From contig CM073323.1 of the NCBI GenBank assembly GCA_037043015.1, positions 5,456,001-5,520,000 of the forward strand: 64,000 nucleotides of DNA. The letters are read 5' to 3'. The DNA comes from Bryum argenteum. Its lineage: Eukaryota > Streptophyta > Bryopsida > Bryales > Bryaceae. The translations under genes were made by a program, and so were the position numbers. Numbering within the stretch: the first letter of the stretch is position 1; every line of letters begins with the position of its first letter. This document shows positions 58,008-64,000 of this stretch, piece by piece. The notes under the pieces are model-generated. The model saw only the letters and a program-made list of their open reading frames with translations, was not told the DNA's origin and did no database searches.

Positions 58008-61000
58008 TTAAAAGTTTTTTAAGTAGCTACTTGATAACAAATTTTGTTGATATGAAACTTCCCAAATTGGGATGACCTTTTCTCTTTTGTGATTGCAATA
58101 CATATTAAAGTATGAGACACTTTTGATTTTGTGCACTTTACGACAAACCATTAATCCAAAAAATACTACAAGCTTCTTGCCTAATTGATAAGCATTATCG
58201 ACTTGTAAAGCTTTGCTTTTGACATCCAAATGCTTACTTTTGAAGTTTTCTCTATTTCTACAAAAATCGTTTTACTTGATTCACACTTTCCTACAGTACT
58301 CTTTTTCCTTGATTTACTTATTTGAGATGTAGTTTAAGGCCACATGAGCTCAGGACATTCAACTAGCCTACTAAGTTGAGTAGTAGGAACTTCTTCACAT
58401 TCGAAGAAATGCTAAATCTTCTACAACTTGGTTTTGTACTTCATATTCGAATAAAACTTTGAAAATCAATCAAAGTTGATTATAATAGGTCAATTCATAC
58501 TCGTCAAGTCCTAGCAACAATGGCACCAATGTTGGACCATGGTGGACCAAAATATTTGTTTGTTGCTCGTACATATTGTGGCATGCTACCAAAGCGATCT
58601 AAGTGAAAACATGGAGCACTTGTTCATGTCGAAGAGATTAATCATCACCCAAGCATAGAACATTCTAATAAAAGTCAAGTTGTATTTAGCACAAATTGCG
58701 AACTAAAAACTTCAATTTTTGCAAAGCTACATATAATAACATTGAACCAATGTAAAGCATACCTCTCTACCTATGAAATTGTTTTCAGCTATAATGGTGT
58801 TAAAAGTCTCATAGAAATTGGTTTGTAGGTCTTGTTGCCTATGAATTGGATTGTGAGTACTCTTGGATACAAAAGGTTGCGTGGAATCAAATGAAAATCC
58901 AAGAGCTGGACCCAACCATGAACTTTACAAGATTACTTTTGCTCACCATAAAACATTCAAACCTCACTCCACAGCCTTCAAACCCACAATACATTAATTA
59001 CTAGTCAAATTAAGAAGCCACTCTAGCTTTTATAATAATAAATGCCATACTTTAGCCGAAATTCAAAGACAAGATTAATAATGACTTTTTAAATAATAGT
59101 AGAACAAATTGTATGATTAAACTCTTACTTGGTCTAGTAAAGTATATTTCTTTATCTCTCTAGAGTTAGTGTCTTGCCTCTTCCGTAATGCAACAAGTCT
59201 TTGATTATGTTAGGCAATTTAAAGAGTAGCTTGCCTCTTATTGCTACTTCTGTATTTATCCTTCATGAAAGTTGTATGCATTCGTTAAGACGTATTAATA
59301 CTATACTCGCATAGATGTCCAGATTGACAAATACAATCATTAAGATGTGACATGGCATGAGTTTTCACTATGTTGAATCTTGGGTTTTGCTATTTCGATA
59401 TGGCTCCCCCCAAAGCTTGTTCAGACGTGATTAGCTAAAGACATTTTAAAAATTATCATATTGTTACTAAAAATTTCAAATACTTAATTCTATTAAACCT
59501 CAATGCCCTAAAAACGGCCTTCCATGTGCCATTTGGAAGAGCATTTGGAACAAATCTTGGCACTTTTGGCATTTGTTGAGAAACATTGTACCTTTTGGTT
59601 GTTTGTTGATTGACTTTTATTTTACTTTTATTTTACTTTGATCATAACACTTGCAATCAAGTTAATTCATTTAAGAAGATGAAATGACTATAGAAAAAAA
59701 CCGAGACATACCTTATCATAAGCTCATCCATTTTTGCCAATAAATCTTGTGTGTGTTTAGGACTACAAGTAGCAACCTTGTACCATCGTAGAAACAATAC
59801 AAAGGATCTAATGACATCAAATTTGTAGATCCCAACAAGGCACAAAACAATCACCTCAAAATTATACAACATCACAACAACAAAACTTTAATACCAAAAT
59901 GATATTCACTAACAAAACTCTCACAAAGATGTTCAAAGTCTATGAAGGTAATAAAAAGCAAAAAAAAATGTGCATGATTGCTCGATGCTCAAACCGTGCA
60001 AAGTTTGCATTTGATCCAAAGAACCCCATCTTATCAGTTCTTGGAATTCTAAAAATGTAATAAATAAAAGTATCACTCAACAAACAACCAACAATGATCA
60101 TTTTTCAAAATTATTCAAAATCACACATTTTCTACAAAAACATGCAAATACAATAAATTATTAAATTCAAGATAAAAAAAACTTCAAATCACAAAATTCC
60201 TAAGTAATTGGTCATACTACACCCAAATAATTCGAAAGATATGAAATAGACACCTTAAATGAGCATGACGGGCGTCATTTTTATGACAAGTAGGCATACA
60301 TCAAGCTCTTTGATTGCCCTTGAGTGCATAATATCACCCTCACTTGCCATAAATCTCAAAAATCCTATAAGAATCTTGAATATACCAACATCTCTTTGAT
60401 AGAAAACTTAAATGGCCAACTTGAATAGTTGAATGGCCAAGTAATGATTGCCAAACTTAGTGTTACCACTATTGAATCTCCAAAGAGCACACTCACTACA
60501 ATAAACCAAATAAACTTATTTAGACCAAAATAATGAAAGTACCATACAGGAAGAACCAAATCCTTTGGAGAAAACATTGGATAATCTGAACACTCACAAG
60601 GATTGGATGCAATGTCCATTTCTTCAAGAGGGCAACCACATCTTTATTATCTCTTGTTTTCATCATAGCTTCATACACTAAGTTTTTTTGATGTACATCT
60701 CGTAAAGAATCTTTTCTACACAAGCAAATGCTACAAGGAAAGTGACATTCGTTTTTTTCTAAATGTGCGCCTTACCTGCAAAGATTCTCACTTACTATCA
60801 ACTTTAATTTTAAAAATAATAACATCATTCAATTAATTTAGAGTTACAATTTGAAATTTCAAACTATCAACATAGTTGAACAATGAGAAAGAACTTACTT
60901 TACTACCTTTAGGATGGTTACATATAAAGGAGTGGAGGAGTGGATAAGCCCTTTGTGCTACACCATGTGGGTCTACAAGTTGAAGGCTACTAATTATCCA

Positions 61001-61690
61001 AAAAACAAAAAAAACTTATACACCTGCACAAAAATGAAAAAATAATAAAATTCAGTCAATGCCTAAAGTTTGCTTATTTTAAAGGCTGCATAATGCAAGC
61101 AAGACATTCTTGTAAGACTTCTAACTTGCGTGCTGAAAAATCCACCTCTTATATTGAAGTACTTGTATTTATTTTCAATCATGAATTCAGAATTTGGTTG
61201 TGGAATTTAGAACTTCCTCTAGCTTTATCAACTACAATAGTAATATTTATACCAAGTAAATAAATTCTGGTGCAAACAAGAACTTACTTGAAGTTAAGAT
61301 CGACAATATTGCAAGGGGAGTATGGCCTTGGGAATGGGTCGGTTTTCACAAGCAACATTTCCTAAACGGATCATCCAAGGATACTGATGGACTCTCCTAT
61401 CATTGGATAATGTTGCATGGTCACTAAAGAAAATTAGAGGTGCATTAAGAGCTCCATTGCAGTTCACATGTTCCCGCTAACACAAAAATTTCAAAATTGT
61501 ATCAAGATTTAGATTCACTTGCATAAAAATCGACCTTAGAGTTTGATATGATAAAATAATCAAACTATTTGGTTACATACCACCATGGAACTCCACCAAA
61601 AGCTTGAGTCAAGAGTTGATATTGCTTCTGACAACCAAGAATGCGACTTGAAGTCTCAACATTTGTTGATGTGGTAGGAATTCTATTCTA
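58008..61690 (-). pseudogene. Plavaka-like transposase gene, intron-bearing, probably degenerate
   Basis: Coding pieces on the minus strand, in order: ending GVPWW before a GT donor (about 61580); LIFFSDHATLS and IRLGNVACENRPIPKAILP (61470-61285); LQLVDPHGVAQRAYPLLHSF (about 61000-60910); CHFPCSICLCRKDSL and VALLKKWTLHPI (60750-60615); VIRSFVLFLRWYKV plus a T..LL.KMDEL patch (59815-59705). The same order occurs in Plavaka transposases of fungi: DKTQLT, TIGNI, ADG...PLLAAYI, CPxC, GLRPI, and the aLldFiyya...T..L helix. Pieces are separated by AT-rich intervals with GT/AG borders. One stop falls near the end of the second piece, and the C-terminal third (58.0-58.9 kb) is not recognised. Confidence 0.5.
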
Positions 61691-61714
61691 CTCGAAGCTC
61701 CTTTCAGTATAACG

Positions 61715-62900
61715 TGGTTTACCTACTGAAAAGCAAAATAGTTCGTCTGTTGTGTCTAAGGTCACATGTATTCGCAGTATATATTTTATATGTGTATATG
61801 CGTACATGTAGCTCGTCTTGCGGTTTTCACTCTTATATCCAAAGATCACTCAATTTGGTTGCCAGTCTATTACCAATGCTCTAGACACGATATTGTCTTA
61901 ATCCCCTATAGGATTCTAGGTCACGATAAGTCAATAGAGCATAATGCAACTATCACCTAATCAAAATGCCAAGGTAATACTTTATAAATAGTACAAATAG
62001 GTATTATGTCGATAGGTCCAGTTCCAGTATATTTATACGCACCTATGTACACAATGCCTATCGAACAATGTGTAAATAGGTCTAAATGCAAGGCATCAAT
62101 AAAATCTACATACCGCTATGCAGCTCCCCAATTCACTCAGGTCAACAGTTCGTTACAGATGCAGAATGAATGCAAGAATACTCTCTAAGGCCAAAGACTC
62201 ACTCAACCCAAACACTAAGTAAAAACACAACCAAAGCATCTACTTATGTTGATAGGCCTTATATAATTTCATATGTTCCAAAATTGCCCACCTAAAATAT
62301 TTAAAGTCAAAATTTAACTCCAAGTAGTCAGAAACTTAGTTTCAATCAAACTCTAAAGACTTTTTAACTAGGAGTTTTGCAAATTGATAAATTTTTGAAT
62401 TAGATTTTGCAAAATCAATCCGTATGATCTTGTTTAGCACTGTGTAATTAATCTATGTATTAAATTACAAATAATTTGACCATACGGATTCTAATTTAAA
62501 CATCAAAGATCCAAGAAAATTTAATTTGTAATCAGCCAACATACCCTACTACCACGCGAAGCTGATCTTATTCGTGCTTTTTACCTTGTTTCCGTGTTGT
62601 GGATCCATGGCCGTAGACAAACAGACCCTATTGTCATCCAAAGCAGGCCCTACGAGGCTATGACCGTCCGAATTTCACCGCACAAACAAGGAACGCCAAA
62701 ATCCATAATTTCCTAGTGACTCGCGTTCAATTTTCTTTCAAAATTCTCACAATTCTCAAGATTTCTCCTAAAGTATAAATTCCAAATCCTACGAGGATGC
62801 AAATGCGGTGCAATTGAATAGCTTATAACTTATAACTTGTACAATTAGCGTTTTTACACAAGATCAGAGCTTCTTCCTACTAGATCAGACTTCTTTCTGT
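61715..62900 (-). repeat. Right inverted arm with tRNA-like segment
   Basis: This is the inverted partner of 56560-57840. The tRNA-like part lies at 61815-61889 in complement. The most conserved stretch is around it (GACTGGCAACCAAATTGA is exact). The outer 200 bases are poorly conserved. Confidence 0.75.
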
Positions 62901-63059
62901 CTATTCACTTTGATCAGATTAATTTCGGTCGTTCACAACACTGTATAAGGGAGATTTGTTCTTGACAGCTTCTTGATTGCGATAGATTTACAGTTCATCT
63001 TATGTCTCCATCTATATTTCCCTATACAGTTATAGATATTATATGGTCTAATAAGTAAA
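62901..63059. other. AT-rich spacer
   Basis: Nothing was recognised. Confidence 0.4.
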
Positions 63060-64000
63060 ATAGCTTATCACATTGTATACAGATTCATATTATGGGAAAG
63101 AAGAAAATTACCATCATTTCGGTGCCACCATACGAGTTTCTAGATTAGGCTTTTGCCGAGCTGCTAGAGCCTAAGAGGGAGTTTCTTAGACGGGCGGGAG
63201 TATGGGAGAGTATCACTCTCAGGTTGCCGTCTCCTGACTTAGACATGATACAAGACTTTATCACTGTCACTGATCACGACAAGCTTACACAGGTGGTGAT
63301 GGATGGGAGACCAGTGAGCTTGACACCAGAGATGATAACCGGAGCCCTTCACCTTCTTTAAGGTGGGAATCGCACTACTTTGGCTAGCAGACTTTCTACA
63401 GAAGTCAAGACTTTTGTGTTTGGACCCGAGGCAGATGCTGCCAAGACACTTGGTGATGGGATTTGAGACGGATTAGGGAGAAGGATTTGAAGGTTTGAAT
63501 GACTTATCTAAACCAAAGGATCTTTTGTTCATCCCAGCCAGAGCTTGCGACTGATGAGGTTATACATGTTGGATGGACATCATGGGGTGGCGAGCGTTAA
63601 TCATAGGTCAGGATTGCTTTACGACTTTATTTTTCGGGACTTAGCTGCCAAGAAGAAGCGCAATCCTATGACTCTGGTTTGAGCACCTATTTTATTGAAG
63701 ATTTATGCTCGAGCTCCGACATATATATCGATTGAGCCATTGGCGGTGAGACAGCCAGTATTGACGACATCACCAAGTGATAGTTCGTCTATTCTTGCAT
63801 CTATACCGAGTGAGCAGGAGATAACAATATCTATTTCAGTTACACCAGCTAGTGAAGGATCTATACCAAGGTCACATTCGGACCCCTCTCATGATGAGCA
63901 ATTACGACGGATTTGCTGGGTATAGAGAGATGCAGAGATCTATGAGACTAGAGATTGACACGTACAAGAACAAGGAGATTGCTTGGGAAGCACAAGCCAG
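63060..64000 (+). mobile_element. Broken coding-like stretch, possibly a retroelement gag fossil
   Basis: Composition shifts to codon-like, with a Lys-rich start (GKKKITI) and an amphipathic, Leu-rich stretch, and later a Ser/Thr/Pro-rich part (63695-63925). Several interruptions make it non-functional. Absence of introns and the layout (structured part, then Ser/Pro-rich linker, then charged helix) suggest the gag-like part of an LTR-type element running off the window. No diagnostic motif was found, so the family is open. Confidence 0.25.

Larger units (their letters stand above)
56560..62900 (-). mobile_element. Candidate Plavaka-like (CACTA-related) DNA transposon with long inverted arms
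   Basis: Two diverged inverted arms (about 56560-57840 and 61715-62900) bracket a minus-strand, intron-containing transposase relic. Both arms repeat a (C/T)CTATTGAC-type motif many times, as CACTA-class elements do in their subterminal regions. Exact ends and the target duplication could not be fixed, and arm identity is only about 70-85% by eye. An alternative is two independent inverted copies of another repeat flanking the gene by chance. Confidence 0.45.

Overview
The window looks like nuclear DNA of a land plant or close streptophyte. The evidence is introns with GT/AG borders, plant-only families (CASP-like, NPF/PTR) and a cytosolic tRNA-Ser. The very repeat-rich, AT-rich spacers, and gene forms that do not match flowering plants in detail, make a non-seed plant (bryophyte, lycophyte or fern grade) my best guess. 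The species cannot be named from the sequence.

Layout. 1-8.4 kb: a MITE end, then a 13-exon gene for a 1726-residue protein with four MATH/TRAF-like domains. 9-13 kb: non-autonomous transposons and a fold-back. 13.4-15.8 kb: a five-exon NPF (NRT1/PTR) transporter that lacks the usual ExxER proton-coupling motif. 16.26-16.99 kb: an intronless RibB-type DHBP synthase gene of archaeal flavour. 17-22.9 kb: a retroposon, tandem repeats, tRNA-Ser(GCU), a pogo/Tigger-like transposase relic and two MITEs sharing one TTAA. 23.2-25.4 kb: CASP-like gene 1. 26-41 kb: mostly mobile elements plus two pieces of decayed CASP-like paralogue(s). 41.9-42.7 kb: CASP-like gene 2. 43-46 kb: mosaic of old MITE copies. 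46.3-about 52 kb: a degenerate autonomous Helitron on the minus strand with a recognisable 3' terminus. 53.2-55.3 kb: a Tc1-like element carrying a solo LTR. About 56.6-62.9 kb: two diverged 1.2-kb inverted arms around an intron-bearing, Plavaka-like transposase gene relic. 63-64 kb: an unidentified broken coding-like stretch.

The dominant theme is a superfamily of TTAA-flanked, CCC/GGG-ended inverted-repeat elements of 240-981 bp, at least ten copies in several subfamilies. They insert into TTAA, including the TTAA inside each other. This is the signature of piggyBac-type mobilisation, although no piggyBac transposase lies in the window. Two 981-bp copies are nearly identical and in opposite orientation 12 kb apart.

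The host genes (MATH protein, NPF carrier, RibB, two CASP-like proteins) show no shared pathway. The two CASP-like genes and the two CASP-like relics form a local family. RibB is the most unusual host gene, because plants normally make this enzyme as half of the bifunctional, plastid-targeted RIBA protein.
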